From positions 1-64,000 of the forward strand of contig SUTG01000006.1 of assembly GCA_015063035.1 (NCBI GenBank): a stretch of DNA of 64,000 nt. Direction: 5' to 3'. A program made the translations under genes and the position numbers. Of this stretch, positions 34,535-43,839 are shown in pieces. This DNA is from Methanobrevibacter olleyae. Lineage in GTDB: Archaea > Methanobacteriota > Methanobacteria > Methanobacteriales > Methanobacteriaceae. Positions within the stretch are counted from its first letter, which is position 1. Each line of letters opens with the position of its first letter. The notes beneath the pieces were generated by a model. It was not told where the DNA came from. It searched no databases and saw only the letters and a list, made by a program, of their open reading frames with translations.

Positions 34535-35920
34535 TCATTGATTTGCTTTCATGGTAGCTATTTGCTCGTCACGACTTTTTAATTTTAAGGTGAATGTGAA
34601 AGCAATGAGAGCAACAATTGTTGCTAAAAACAAGCTGATCTTATAACCTAAAATTCCAGCAAATGATGCAATTATTCCACCAATGAGGGCTCCACCTATC
34701 AATTGCCCTGCACTTGAGAGCATGTTTACAATAGCTTGTCCGGCTCCTCTTTCATAAGGTTTTGCTTCAGTTAAAACTATGTATCTTAAAGGAGCGCCAA
34801 TGATTGTTACAAGACCTACACCAATCATGCATCCTGCTATTATGAAAAATATCAAATTGCTTGGGTAAACTGCAATTGCAAATAATCCTATAGCTAACAT
34901 TATTGTTCCCACTGCCATGATCTTACGGGAACCTGCAGAATCTAGGATTTTACCGAGTATTGGTGCTGCAACTGCATTTGCTCCCAAAATTGGAATTAGC
35001 ATAAGGCTTGCATACTGTTCATTCAATCCCATAGAAAGGATTACAAGTGATGGGATGAATATTGCTGAAGAGTAGATTATTCCGTAGCATAATGTTTCAA
35101 TACAGGCAATGCTGATTTCCCTGTTTTTAAGCATGTGTATAGGCACAATGGACTCTTCCGCTCTTTTTTCCACTTTTAAGAATATTGGAATTAGGATAAT
35201 AAACATCAATATGAATGGTAGGACATTCACAGACAATAGGCTGTTTATGAAATTGCTTGAATCGATTTGGTTTAGGCCATAAGCTAAAAATATCGCAAGC
35301 AGGCTTAGTATTAGGATTCCCAAATAGTCTATCTTCAATTTTCTTTTCTCTTCCATTTCAGGAAGGATGTACCATGCAAATGCTATTATGAAAATGGCTA
35401 TTGGAATGTTTATTGTAAAGCACCAATTCCAACCATAGGGAATCAAAGCCGCTCCAACCAATGGGCCTCCAATTGCAGAAATACCGAATACGCTTCCAAG
35501 AATTCCCAATGCCTTTCCTCTCTCTTCAAGGGGGAATGCATCTCCTACAAATGCTCCAGCTACAGGGAAAATTCCTCCACAACCGAAACCCTGCACGACT
35601 CTTCCTAAAAATATTGCCTCTATGCTAAATGCAGATGCTATTAGGCATGATCCTATTCCAAAAAGGATTACATCTAATATAAAGACCTTTTTTCTTCCAT
35701 AAAAGTCTGAAAATTTAGCCATGACTGGAGAGCCAATCATGAAAAATATTACAAATATTGTAAATATCCAGCTTGATTCCCTACTTGTCAAGTGGAAGCT
35801 TTGTTCGATTGATGGAAGCACTGGGCCTATGATTCCAGTATCCAATGAGCCCATAAACACCCCTATTAAAAATAATATGAGTATCAAATTCCGTGTTTTT
35901 GTATCTAGTGTTTTTTGCAT
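34535..35920 (-). CDS. MFS multidrug efflux transporter (DHA2/EmrB-like)
   Basis: The 461-residue protein has about 13-14 membrane helices. Motif A is visible as GSPVMAKFSDFYGRKKVFILD, and motif C-type sequence GGIFPVAGAFVGDAF and GPLVGAALIPYGWNWCFTINIP are typical of drug:H+ antiporters of the EmrB/QacA group. It would export toxic compounds from the cell using the proton or sodium gradient. It lies 52 bp downstream of the MATE gene on the same strand, which follows a MarR regulator. Confidence 0.88.
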   Translation of the reverse strand: MQKTLDTKTRNLILILFLIGVFMGSLDTGIIGPVLPSIEQSFHLTSRESSWIFTIFVIFFMIGSPVMAKFSDFYGRKKVFILDVILFGIGSCLIASAFSIEAIFLGRVVQGFGCGGIFPVAGAFVGDAFPLEERGKALGILGSVFGISAIGGPLVGAALIPYGWNWCFTINIPIAIFIIAFAWYILPEMEEKRKLKIDYLGILILSLLAIFLAYGLNQIDSSNFINSLLSVNVLPFILMFIILIPIFLKVEKRAEESIVPIHMLKNREISIACIETLCYGIIYSSAIFIPSLVILSMGLNEQYASLMLIPILGANAVAAPILGKILDSAGSRKIMAVGTIMLAIGLFAIAVYPSNLIFFIIAGCMIGVGLVTIIGAPLRYIVLTEAKPYERGAGQAIVNMLSSAGQLIGGALIGGIIASFAGILGYKISLFLATIVALIAFTFTLKLKSRDEQIATMKANQ

Positions 35921-35972
35921 AGTATTTTTTCCTTTAGATTATATTGTTATTTAGTAATGTAATAATTGATAA

Positions 35973-37337
35973 TTAAGTGCCGAATTTCTCTCTCACTTTC
36001 CTGATTGTGAATCTTGCAAATGCGAAGTTCAAGATACTTGCGGTGATTCTTCCCACTGCCAGACCTGTCCAAATACCAACAAGTCCCCATCCTAGGACTA
36101 TTCCTAAGGTGTATGTTGCGGTAACAGTAAAGATAACCTCTCTGATAATGGTCCACATCAAGCTTATGGTTCCCTTACCCATTCCTTGATAGAGGAAACT
36201 TGAAGTCATTCCCGCTCCAGTTAGAGGTAGGCAAAGGCTGGCTATTCTTAAGAATCTTGTAATCTCTGGAACCAAAGCCGCTGTTTCTTTTGTGTATGCA
36301 AACAATGTTGCAAGCTGTGGTGCAAATGCAATCAATATTATTGTTACAGCAGTTCCAAATGCTATTCCAAATTTAACTCCATATAAGTGGGCTCTTGATA
36401 GGTAATCACCATTTTTAGCACCATATGCGCTTCCTGAAACTGCAGCTACTGCGCTACCAATAGCTGTAAGTGGCATTATTGCAAATAGGTATAATCTTTG
36501 GCCTGAGGTGAATGATGCAATGCCGTATTCCCCTCCAATTGTTGAGATGAACACTAAATATAAACTTACAGCAAGGGACATCATGAACATGTCCATAGAT
36601 GCGGGAATGCCTACTTTCAAGATGTCTTTAGCTATTTTGGAATCGAATTTAAACTCTTTTAAGTTGACATTCACATAGGTGTCCTTTTTGATGAGTATCC
36701 AGTATAGGATTACTGATGCAGATCCAAGAGCACTGACAATTGTTGCAAGGGATGCTCCTGCAGAACCTAAACCTAATACATAAATGAAAAGAGGATCAAG
36801 AATGGCATTAAGGGTTACAGAGACAATCATTGCATACATTGCCCTTTTCATATCACCTTCACCACGAAGAATACCGCTTCCTCCGTTACCGAACATGAAT
36901 GCAATAAGACCTAAAAATAGTGGGGTTCCGTATTTAATCCCTTCAGCAAGGTTTTGTCCGCTTGCCCCATATGCTCTTAGCAAAGGTTCCTGAACGGATA
37001 ATAGGATTACTGTAAGAATGATTGAAGCCACTAAAAATATTAAAAGGGCATGTGCTGCAGACTTATTGGCGCCATCATGGTTTTTAGCTCCTACAAAACG
37101 GCTAATACTACTTGTAGCACCACTTCCAAGACCTACACTCACCCCATTCAATATCATGAAGATAGGTGTTACGAAACCTATCCCCGCTATTGCAGCCTGT
37201 CCAAGACCTGCTACCCAAATACCGTCAATGATATTGTATGATGCTGTCAAAAGCATTGAGATCATGATTGGAATAGCAAGGGTCTTCACTGCCTTTTCCG
37301 GATTTCCTCTCATTAATTCCACATTTTTATTTGCCAT
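35973..37337 (-). CDS. MATE-family efflux transporter
   Basis: The 454-residue protein has about twelve helices in two similar halves, with the MATE N-terminus ELMRGNPEKAVKTLAIPIM, SYNIIDGIWVAGLGQAAI and the second-half equivalent around SMDMFMMSLAVSLYLVFI. MATE pumps use Na+ or H+ to export cationic drugs. The start at 37337 fits the family; an upstream start would add five residues. The gene lies 33 bp downstream of a MarR-family regulator, its likely controller, with the MFS pump behind it. Confidence 0.9.
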   Translation of the reverse strand: MANKNVELMRGNPEKAVKTLAIPIMISMLLTASYNIIDGIWVAGLGQAAIAGIGFVTPIFMILNGVSVGLGSGATSSISRFVGAKNHDGANKSAAHALLIFLVASIILTVILLSVQEPLLRAYGASGQNLAEGIKYGTPLFLGLIAFMFGNGGSGILRGEGDMKRAMYAMIVSVTLNAILDPLFIYVLGLGSAGASLATIVSALGSASVILYWILIKKDTYVNVNLKEFKFDSKIAKDILKVGIPASMDMFMMSLAVSLYLVFISTIGGEYGIASFTSGQRLYLFAIMPLTAIGSAVAAVSGSAYGAKNGDYLSRAHLYGVKFGIAFGTAVTIILIAFAPQLATLFAYTKETAALVPEITRFLRIASLCLPLTGAGMTSSFLYQGMGKGTISLMWTIIREVIFTVTATYTLGIVLGWGLVGIWTGLAVGRITASILNFAFARFTIRKVREKFGT

Positions 37338-37370
37338 TTTAATCCCTATCAATAAAAATTAATTTAATTA

Positions 37371-37820
37371 TTATTCCTCAAGTATTTCCTCTGTTTTTCT
37401 AGCTATTTCCCTTAATTGACATTTTGCATTCTCATCCAGTTTGTCAATTCCAACAGCATTTTCCCATTCTTCTAAATCATTTTTTAATAGAATAGCTAGT
37501 TCTTCACCTTTCTCTGTTGTTTTTAAGATGTATTTTCTTCTATTGTTTTCATCTACAATCCTTTCAACATATTCCTTGTCTTCCAATTTTTTCAAAGCTT
37601 TCGCTATTGTTCCTTTGCTTTGACCAAAAATTGTTGCCAAGTCATCCTGAGATAAATTTTTTCTTTTATAGATTTCCATCAGATATTGTCCTTCGTGAAC
37701 CATATCTATATGGTTTGGGTTTTTCTGAGCATATCTTAGTTTATTTCGTGATATGTGGTGTATTAGTGCAATAAAAGGCATTGAATCAAATTTATCCCAC
37801 TGTTTTTCCTTTTCTGTCAT
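37371..37820 (-). CDS. MarR-family transcriptional regulator
   Basis: The 149-residue protein is a winged-helix regulator. The recognition region reads LSQDDLATIFGQSKGTIAKALKKLEDKEYVERIVDENNRRKYI, the normal helix-turn-helix plus wing. MarR proteins act as dimers that release DNA when they bind phenolic or drug ligands. It is first in a MarR-MATE-MFS transcription unit. Its own promoter carries a TATA box and an inverted repeat (37853-37866), so autoregulation is expected. Confidence 0.9.
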   Translation of the reverse strand: MTEKEKQWDKFDSMPFIALIHHISRNKLRYAQKNPNHIDMVHEGQYLMEIYKRKNLSQDDLATIFGQSKGTIAKALKKLEDKEYVERIVDENNRRKYILKTTEKGEELAILLKNDLEEWENAVGIDKLDENAKCQLREIARKTEEILEE

Positions 37821-37852
37821 GTTTAATGCTTTGTTTTTGAAAATATATAAAT

Positions 37853-37866
37853 GTTTCTTAGGAAAC
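37853..37866 (-). promoter_or_regulatory. Candidate MarR operator
   Basis: GTTTCTTAGGAAAC, with arms GTTTC and GAAAC, lies directly upstream of the minus-strand TATA box (TTTATATATTTT) of the MarR gene. The position fits a repressor or autoregulator site. Confidence 0.5.
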
Positions 37867-37955
37867 TGTTTATCGATGAACGATATATAAAATTAGCATT
37901 TTTTAAAATATTTCAAATTTTTTTAAAAGAAGTTTTAAAAAAGAAAAATAATTGT

Positions 37956-38648
37956 TTAAAAAAGAGTTTGCTGGCCCTTAGATGAGTTATTGATTCTCCA
38001 ATCAATCTCTTCTAAATTGTTTTCCTGTAGGAATTCATTAGCCAATTTGAAATGATTGCACCCAAAGAACCCTCTTCTTGCAGAAAATGGACTTGGATGA
38101 GAGGATATAAGCACCAAATGATTAGGATTTGTAATCAATTCCTTTTTGAGTTCTGCCTGTTTTCCCCATAATAGGAAAACGATAGGTGCTTTTTGATTGT
38201 TTAGTATTTTAATTACATTGTCTGTAAAGGTTTGCCATCCGCATTTGCTGTGTAAATTCGCATTTCCCTCTTCAACGGTGAGTACAGTATTGAGTAGGAA
38301 TACCCCTTGCTTAGCCCAGGATTCAAGGCATCCGGAATCTGGAATTGGATAGCCATATTCTGATTCTATTTCCTTGAAGATGTTTTTTAGAGATCTTGGG
38401 ATTGGATGTCCTTCAGGTGTTGAGAAAGCAAGTCCATGGGCCTGTCCTTCTTCATGATAAGGGTCTTGGCCTAATATGACAACTTTCACATTGTCTATTG
38501 GACATAGCTTGAAGGCATTGAATATTTCCTCTTTTGGCGGATAGATTGTTTTAGTTTTGTATTCCTCTTCTACAAATTCTTTTATTTTTAGGAAGTATTC
38601 CTTTTTAAATTCCTCTTCTAAAACATTATCCCAACTGTTTCCAATCAT
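37956..38648 (-). CDS. ung: Uracil-DNA glycosylase, family 1
   Basis: UNG removes uracil from DNA to start base excision repair. The 230-residue protein has the family 1 water-activating loop VILGQDPYHEEGQAHGLAFS, the PPSL-like KNIFKEIESEYG region, LLNTVLTVEEGNANLHSKCGW and the Leu-intercalation loop as SSHPSPFSARRGFFGC, close to the family HPSPLS. Family 1 is standard in bacteria and eukaryotes; most archaea use families 4 and 5, so transfer from bacteria is likely. GTGAT precedes the ATG. It stands alone. Confidence 0.95.
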   Translation of the reverse strand: MIGNSWDNVLEEEFKKEYFLKIKEFVEEEYKTKTIYPPKEEIFNAFKLCPIDNVKVVILGQDPYHEEGQAHGLAFSTPEGHPIPRSLKNIFKEIESEYGYPIPDSGCLESWAKQGVFLLNTVLTVEEGNANLHSKCGWQTFTDNVIKILNNQKAPIVFLLWGKQAELKKELITNPNHLVLISSHPSPFSARRGFFGCNHFKLANEFLQENNLEEIDWRINNSSKGQQTLF

Positions 38649-38702
38649 AAAATCACTTTTTTAATATGCATTTTTAGGTAAATTTTAAATATTTTTTATT
38701 TA

Positions 38703-39794
38703 TTATTTCTTTCCAGTTACCTTATCTAAATAAGGAATCTTGTCTAGAATTGATAGGATTGCTAAGCTGACTGCTGTTGTAATAATCACTAAAACAGGTA
38801 TCCAAATCAATGAGCTGCCTTGAGTGAAATTGATGAATTTTATTAAATTGATTTTTATGCAATATAAAACCAAGTAATGAATAAGATAAATTCCATAACT
38901 GTAATTGCTTATTGTTGTAAATGCATTTCCTAATCTATTATTTTCCATATCAATGAATGATTCGGTCTTGGATAAGTATTTAAACAGTAAAAATGCATTT
39001 ACAGACATGAATAGTATCAATAGATTGAAATAGCTTAATCTAACGAATTGGTGCACTAGATGAGACCTTGGAACTACAAAACAGAATATGTACCAAAGGT
39101 AAGATCCTATAAATAGCAGAGCTGTTATAATTATCAGGTATTTTTTATCAATTCTCTTTTCCAAAAAGTCACATTTTGCCAAGAAGTAGCCAATTATTAT
39201 ATACGCCAGGAAAGAAATGTAATATGTCAATGTAGAACTATATGGATTGAATAGATGGTAATGGCTCAAGCAGATGTAAATTACAGAAAGGATTGCTAAA
39301 ATTGTGATGAATTTCTTATTGAAATCATTGATGTTGATATTTAATTGCATCACTTTGTTAATAATGAATATTCCAACATAAGCTATTATGATCATCCAAA
39401 CGAACCAGAAATGAACTCCCAATGTTCCTGCTGTTCCAAAGAATATCTTAAGTGCACTATCTAGGTTAAATCCATGGCTCATTATGCTTGTAAACATTAT
39501 ATAAATTAATACCCAAAACAGGAAAGGTATGAAAAGTCTTGATAATCTCTTTTTAAAGAATTTTAATAAAGTGTCTTTTTTGCCTATAAGCAACGCTCCA
39601 CTAAGCATTACAAATATAGGAATTGAAAAGTCTCTAAAACAGTCAAAGAATACAGAAATATAAAGATTAGGGCTATTTATATCTCTAGATACGTATGAAA
39701 CGGATACATGGCAAAATACGATTCCAATTATTGCCAATGCTCTCAAGACATCGTAATAGAATATTCTTTTTGTAGGTGTTTTAGTTTCATTCAT
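38703..39794 (-). CDS. Acyltransferase 3 family membrane protein
   Basis: The 363-residue protein has about ten helices and the N-terminal FYYDVLRALAIIGIVFCHVSV, where the Arg and the His of the first helix are the catalytic-type residues of the acyltransferase 3 (OafA/WecH) family. Members acylate sugars of surface polymers or lipids. In this organism the target may be a cell-surface glycan, but the sequence does not say which. The ATG at 39794 is chosen for the family N-terminus; the ribosome site is weak. A TTG at 39848 is an alternative. Confidence 0.8.
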   Translation of the reverse strand: MNETKTPTKRIFYYDVLRALAIIGIVFCHVSVSYVSRDINSPNLYISVFFDCFRDFSIPIFVMLSGALLIGKKDTLLKFFKKRLSRLFIPFLFWVLIYIMFTSIMSHGFNLDSALKIFFGTAGTLGVHFWFVWMIIIAYVGIFIINKVMQLNININDFNKKFITILAILSVIYICLSHYHLFNPYSSTLTYYISFLAYIIIGYFLAKCDFLEKRIDKKYLIIITALLFIGSYLWYIFCFVVPRSHLVHQFVRLSYFNLLILFMSVNAFLLFKYLSKTESFIDMENNRLGNAFTTISNYSYGIYLIHYLVLYCIKINLIKFINFTQGSSLIWIPVLVIITTAVSLAILSILDKIPYLDKVTGKK

Positions 39795-39910
39795 AGGATT
39801 ACCATTACTTCTTTTTTGATTAATTCTATCTTTAATAATCTTCTTCAAATAATCTTTATATCTTTAGAGTTTTAATAGTTTTTCTTTTGGTTTAAGAGAG
39901 GATTTACATC

Positions 39911-40648
39911 TTATTTCATCACTTTTTTAAGTATGGAAAACATTATTTTTGCAAAGGCCTTCTTTAATATTCCCAAGTTTACATTTGGAGCAAAATCATG
40001 ATTTACCAAGCCAGTGCTTTCCCAGTATTTAGCATCAGCTTCAATAGGGTCTTTGCTCAATGCCATTGCTCTCCATACATTGTAGAATATCAAATCCATA
40101 ATCTTTGGTGAGTGGAGTTTTTTGGAAGATACGTCCTTATGGAACTTTTGAGAAATCTTGTTGATTTCTTTCCTATTGATGTCCTCCTTTCCACCACAAG
40201 CATAAGTTATCTTATAGTTTTTATTGAATCCCCAATGCCTTAAGGTTTCATCAATGTATTTTGCAACATCCTTTTGCCCTGCTCCTGCTGTAGATACCAC
40301 AATTAGGGCTTTCTTTTCAAAGAATTCTGGTCTATGGTATAGATAAGCGGTATGGTCGAAGAAGTTCTTAAGGAGTCCAGTGACATTCATTGCATAAACT
40401 GGGCTTGAGATAATTATTCCATCTGCCCATCTGATTTTGTCTATAATTGATTGTACAATATCTTTATGTGGGCAGTGATCTTCTCCTTCCATTATGCATT
40501 TGAAGCAGCCATTGCACATTGGTATTTTAGCTTTCATCAATTGGATTTCTTCAAATTCAGCATCATCTCCCAAATTTGCTTTTGCTTGCTTAACCATGCT
40601 CCATGTATTTTTCTTTCTTGGAGATCCATTGATTATAACGTATTTCAT
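39911..40648 (-). CDS. Flavodoxin-fold NAD(P)H-dependent reductase with Cys-rich loop
   Basis: The 245-residue protein begins YVIINGSPRKKNTWSMVKQA, the FMN phosphate loop, and has CNGCFKCIMEGEDHCPHKD, a four-Cys cluster as in iron-sulfur flavoproteins, followed by IISSPVYAMNVTGLLKNFFDH. It extends about 80 residues beyond the core. It probably carries electrons to a small-molecule acceptor; the partner is unknown. AGGTG precedes the ATG at 40648. It lies 21 bp downstream of the TetR-GNAT gene on the same strand, so it may be controlled by that regulator. Confidence 0.82.
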   Translation of the reverse strand: MKYVIINGSPRKKNTWSMVKQAKANLGDDAEFEEIQLMKAKIPMCNGCFKCIMEGEDHCPHKDIVQSIIDKIRWADGIIISSPVYAMNVTGLLKNFFDHTAYLYHRPEFFEKKALIVVSTAGAGQKDVAKYIDETLRHWGFNKNYKITYACGGKEDINRKEINKISQKFHKDVSSKKLHSPKIMDLIFYNVWRAMALSKDPIEADAKYWESTGLVNHDFAPNVNLGILKKAFAKIMFSILKKVMK

Positions 40649-40669
40649 TGTCACACCTGTTAAAATAAT

Positions 40670-41995
40670 TTATATGTCTAATTGTCCTTCATGGACCTTT
40701 TTTTCTTTATATTCAAAGTTTTTATCAAATTCGTCCACCATCTTTTCATCAACATCAAAGACTTTCGGATTGTAGAATATTCCCTTATCAAAATCCAGAT
40801 TTTTGATAATATTCTCATTGCCATTTAATATCCTTATCATGAAAAATGGATTTTCATCTTCAGTATCGGTTCCTTCAAGGTAAATATTGTATTTTGATGC
40901 ACTTTCAAAACCGAATCTGCTGTAGTAATTCTCATCTCCTATTACAAAAACAAATGGTATGCCCGTTTCTTCTGCGAGATTTAAAGTATGTCTTATTAAT
41001 TTGGAACCATAGCCATTGCTTTGATATTTGGAATCTATAGCTATTGGTCCAAGGACAGTTGCCTTTTTTCTTCCTTCGCTGACTTTAATGTCTACTCCAT
41101 ATCTATTTTTCCTATAAAGATTCAATCTCCCATTTGAATAGTTTATATGGCCTATGATTTCATCATTTTCTTCTATTACATATGCCAAGTCCTTAATGAA
41201 ACTTGAGTCTTTTCTTAAGTTGTGGACGATGTAATGTTCATAGGCTCCGGGTCTGTAAACATTCCAAAATGCATCTCTTACAATATTTTCAACTTTGATA
41301 TGGTCTTTTTCTTCTTCTAATCTGATAGTTTCTTCAGGCTCTTTTTCTTTTTCCAATTTGTCTTTTGGATTTTTTGTATCTATCTTCACGGAATTAAAGA
41401 GAATTTTCATATGATTTGTTGTTCTTCTTTCGAAATCCTTTAGGAATTCCTCATCATCTTCAGGATAATTTATTATGAAATGTTCGTACAATAGGAATAA
41501 TCCATAGTAATAGAATGATTCTGCAAGCTGTTTGATGTCTGCATCCATTTTAATGAACTTCTTTTCCTTCATCAATTCAAATAGATTTTCCCATCCATTG
41601 ATTGCATAGCCAATAATCGCTTCCTTTACAAAATTCTTTATCTTTTCATTATGGTATGATTCAACCAGGAAGATTCTTGTAATCTTCATCATCTTCTCTT
41701 CAGAGAGTTTGGATATGAATCTATCGCTTCCTTCCTTGTAGAACTGATTAAAATCTATCTTCAGATTCTTTTCAGATTGCATTATAGGCGCTTCTTCCTT
41801 AAGCATTTCATTAATGTAATAGCTTAATATGGATTCTAAAATGGATTCTTTGCTTTGGTAGTGATTATAGATGGAACTTTCCTTTATTCCTACTTCCTTA
41901 GCTATTTGGCGTATGGAAACTCCATCGTATCCATCTTGTGAGAACAAGTCAATGGAAACATCAAATATTTTTTCTTTTGTATTCTTTTTAGCCAT
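40670..41995 (-). CDS. TetR-family regulator fused to a GNAT acetyltransferase
   Basis: The 441-residue protein joins two modules. Residues 1-60 form a TetR helix-turn-helix (EKIFDVSIDLFSQDGYDGVS, RQIAKEVGIKESSIYNHYQS), and residues to about 200 form the ligand-binding helical domain. After a charged linker (Glu/Lys rich, about 205-225) comes a GNAT domain to the end, with VLGPIAIDSKYQSNGYGSKL as the acetyl-CoA-binding motif A. The upstream DNA holds two copies of a palindrome that flank the TATA box, so the protein probably represses itself. It also precedes a flavoprotein gene by 21 bp. A DNA-binding repressor with an acetyltransferase tail is unusual. Confidence 0.85.
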   Translation of the reverse strand: MAKKNTKEKIFDVSIDLFSQDGYDGVSIRQIAKEVGIKESSIYNHYQSKESILESILSYYINEMLKEEAPIMQSEKNLKIDFNQFYKEGSDRFISKLSEEKMMKITRIFLVESYHNEKIKNFVKEAIIGYAINGWENLFELMKEKKFIKMDADIKQLAESFYYYGLFLLYEHFIINYPEDDEEFLKDFERRTTNHMKILFNSVKIDTKNPKDKLEKEKEPEETIRLEEEKDHIKVENIVRDAFWNVYRPGAYEHYIVHNLRKDSSFIKDLAYVIEENDEIIGHINYSNGRLNLYRKNRYGVDIKVSEGRKKATVLGPIAIDSKYQSNGYGSKLIRHTLNLAEETGIPFVFVIGDENYYSRFGFESASKYNIYLEGTDTEDENPFFMIRILNGNENIIKNLDFDKGIFYNPKVFDVDEKMVDEFDKNFEYKEKKVHEGQLDI

Positions 41996-42105
41996 ATTAT
42001 CAGTTTTAATTAGTTTAATTAGATTAAATTAGTTTAATTATTTTAATTAGTTTAATTATTTTAAATTAGTTTAAACCAATGTTTTATTAAAATTAAATAC
42101 TATAA

Positions 42106-42121
42106 ACTAACACTTGTTAGT
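42106..42121. promoter_or_regulatory. TetR-type operator copy 1
   Basis: ACTAACACTTGTTAGT, arms ACTAACA and TGTTAGT. It lies on the transcribed side of the minus-strand TATA box of the TetR-GNAT gene, about 110 bp before its ATG. Confidence 0.7.
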
Positions 42122-42158
42122 CTAATTATATTTTATTATATTGGCATTGCTATATAAA

Positions 42159-42174
42159 ACTAACGATTGTTAGT
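42159..42174. promoter_or_regulatory. TetR-type operator copy 2 beside TATA box
   Basis: ACTAACGATTGTTAGT matches copy 1 at 14 of 16 bases and is 53 bp from it. It abuts the minus-strand TATA box (TTTATATAG, about 42149-42157), so a bound dimer would exclude TBP or TFB. Confidence 0.7.
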
Positions 42175-42302
42175 ATATTTTTTCGATATTCTATTTTTTC
42201 AAAATTAAAAAAAAATGATATTTTTTTAGCATTAGAAAAATAGATATTTTTAAATATCTTCGTTTAGAGAATCTTATTAGTCAAAATAAGGAAAATAATA
42301 AA

Positions 42303-42929
42303 ATGTCAAATAGAGCAGATAAGGAAATACTAAATGAATTAAAAGAATTGACAAAGGATAAGGAAAACTGGAAATCAAATATCGATGATGTTGCCCATAA
42401 GTTGAATGATGATTATTCTGTTGCTGTAAAAGCAAAGGCATTATGGCTTCTTGGAGAAATGGGCTTGAAGTATCCAAAAGAAATAGAATGCCATGTCAAT
42501 GATATTGCAAGTTACTTAGAGAATGATGATTCTAAATTGAGAGAAAGATCTGCTAATGCAATTGGAAGGATAGGTCGGGCAGATAAGGATTTAGTAATCG
42601 TTTATATGGACAAATTGATGAAAATGAACGAGGATGAATCATCTAATGTCAGGCATGCATTTATTTGGGCTTGTGAAAATATAGCTACAAGCAATCCAGA
42701 CTTATTTTGCGATAAATTGGATATCTTTTATGAAATGATTTCGGATTCTGAAGATAAGGTTAGGATAGAAGCTCCTGAAATGTTTAGGGTAATTGGAAAA
42801 ACAAGGCCAAATTGCGTAAAGCCATATTTAGAAAAACTAGAATATTTTGCTGAAAATGATGAGAATCCTGTTGTTCGAATTCATAGTGCTGGCGCAATCA
42901 GAATTACAAAAAAGGCATTGGAACAATGA
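42303..42929 (+). CDS. HEAT-repeat protein
   Basis: The 208-residue protein is built of helical HEAT/PBS-lyase-like repeats, for example VAVKAKALWLLGEMGLKYP, KLRERSANAIGRIGRADKD, NVRHAFIWACENIATSNPD and KVRIEAPEMFRVIGKTRPN, with a period of about 37-40 residues. Such folds bind proteins. No partner is suggested by the context. No ribosome site precedes the ATG; the message may be leaderless. It is convergent with the TatD gene. Confidence 0.8.
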   Translation: MSNRADKEILNELKELTKDKENWKSNIDDVAHKLNDDYSVAVKAKALWLLGEMGLKYPKEIECHVNDIASYLENDDSKLRERSANAIGRIGRADKDLVIVYMDKLMKMNEDESSNVRHAFIWACENIATSNPDLFCDKLDIFYEMISDSEDKVRIEAPEMFRVIGKTRPNCVKPYLEKLEYFAENDENPVVRIHSAGAIRITKKALEQ

Positions 42930-42964
42930 GTTTTAGGGCATGCATGAGTATTGAAATTATTTCT

Positions 42965-43714
42965 TCATATCTTAAACAATCTTTTAGTATTTTCTGCAGT
43001 TATTTCAATAACTTCAGACTCTTCAATATTCAATTCTTCAGCTATTTTTTTAATGATGTATTTTATGTTCAGTGGTGTATTCATTTCCCCTCTTTTTTCT
43101 TCTGGAGGCAAGTAAGGAGAATCGGTTTCTAAGAGGATATGTTCAATCCCAATCTCATTTAGCATCTTTCTTGTTTTCTTATTGTTGGTATGGGTTACTG
43201 TCCCTCCTATTCCCATATAGAAACCTAGTTTAATGAATTCTCTTGCCATCTCAGCTGAACCTTGATAGGAATGCATGGATCCAATTGTGTCATGTTTTTT
43301 TATAATATCATAAGTGTCCTGCATTGCCTTTCTGGAATGGACTATCACAGGAAGCTCGTGTTTTTCAGCCAAGCTAAGCATCTTTTCAAAGAGTTCAATT
43401 TGCTTATTCCTATTTTCTTTTCCTTTGTAGTAATCTAATCCTATTTCCCCTACTGCAATTACCTTATCATTTTCCAGCTGATTATCCAATAGCAAAATGT
43501 CTTCATCTCTAATTTCATCTGCAAAAGTGTAAAAGTATCCTAAAGCAGCATAGACATTTTCATAGCTTTGGGACAATTTCAATACCTCTTCATTGCTTTT
43601 AGGGTCAGTCCCATTCAATATTATGATAATATCCTCTTTAAGAGTTTCTTTTATTATTTCCTCTGCATTTTCCATTTCACTATTGTAGATATGGCAATGT
43701 GTATCGATAATCAT
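42965..43714 (-). CDS. TatD-family metal-dependent DNase
   Basis: The 249-residue protein has the TatD motifs: MIIDTHCHIY with the first metal ligands, AVGEIGLDYY with the Glu, VIVHSRKA with a His ligand, GSMHSYQGS and LETDSPYLPP with the catalytic Asp. TatD enzymes are 3' exonucleases or phosphoesterases acting in DNA repair or RNA turnover. GTGAGGA lies before ATG 43714; an upstream GTG would add four residues. The length is normal. Confidence 0.92.
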   Translation of the reverse strand: MIIDTHCHIYNSEMENAEEIIKETLKEDIIIILNGTDPKSNEEVLKLSQSYENVYAALGYFYTFADEIRDEDILLLDNQLENDKVIAVGEIGLDYYKGKENRNKQIELFEKMLSLAEKHELPVIVHSRKAMQDTYDIIKKHDTIGSMHSYQGSAEMAREFIKLGFYMGIGGTVTHTNNKKTRKMLNEIGIEHILLETDSPYLPPEEKRGEMNTPLNIKYIIKKIAEELNIEESEVIEITAENTKRLFKI

Positions 43715-43839
43715 TAAATTCCTCACATAGCGATTTATTTTTTTCTATTGATTAGAAAATTATTGCATTAAGTTTTTATTCTTTTAACCTCAATTATTAT
43801 ATAATTAATTAAATTAATTTAAATTTTTGGTGAGCACAG

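Noticed and set aside
42000-42075. AT-only repeats (TTTAATTAGTTTAATTA type) before the TetR-GNAT gene
   Set aside because: They are low complexity without clear period or palindrome; the operators nearby carry the signal.
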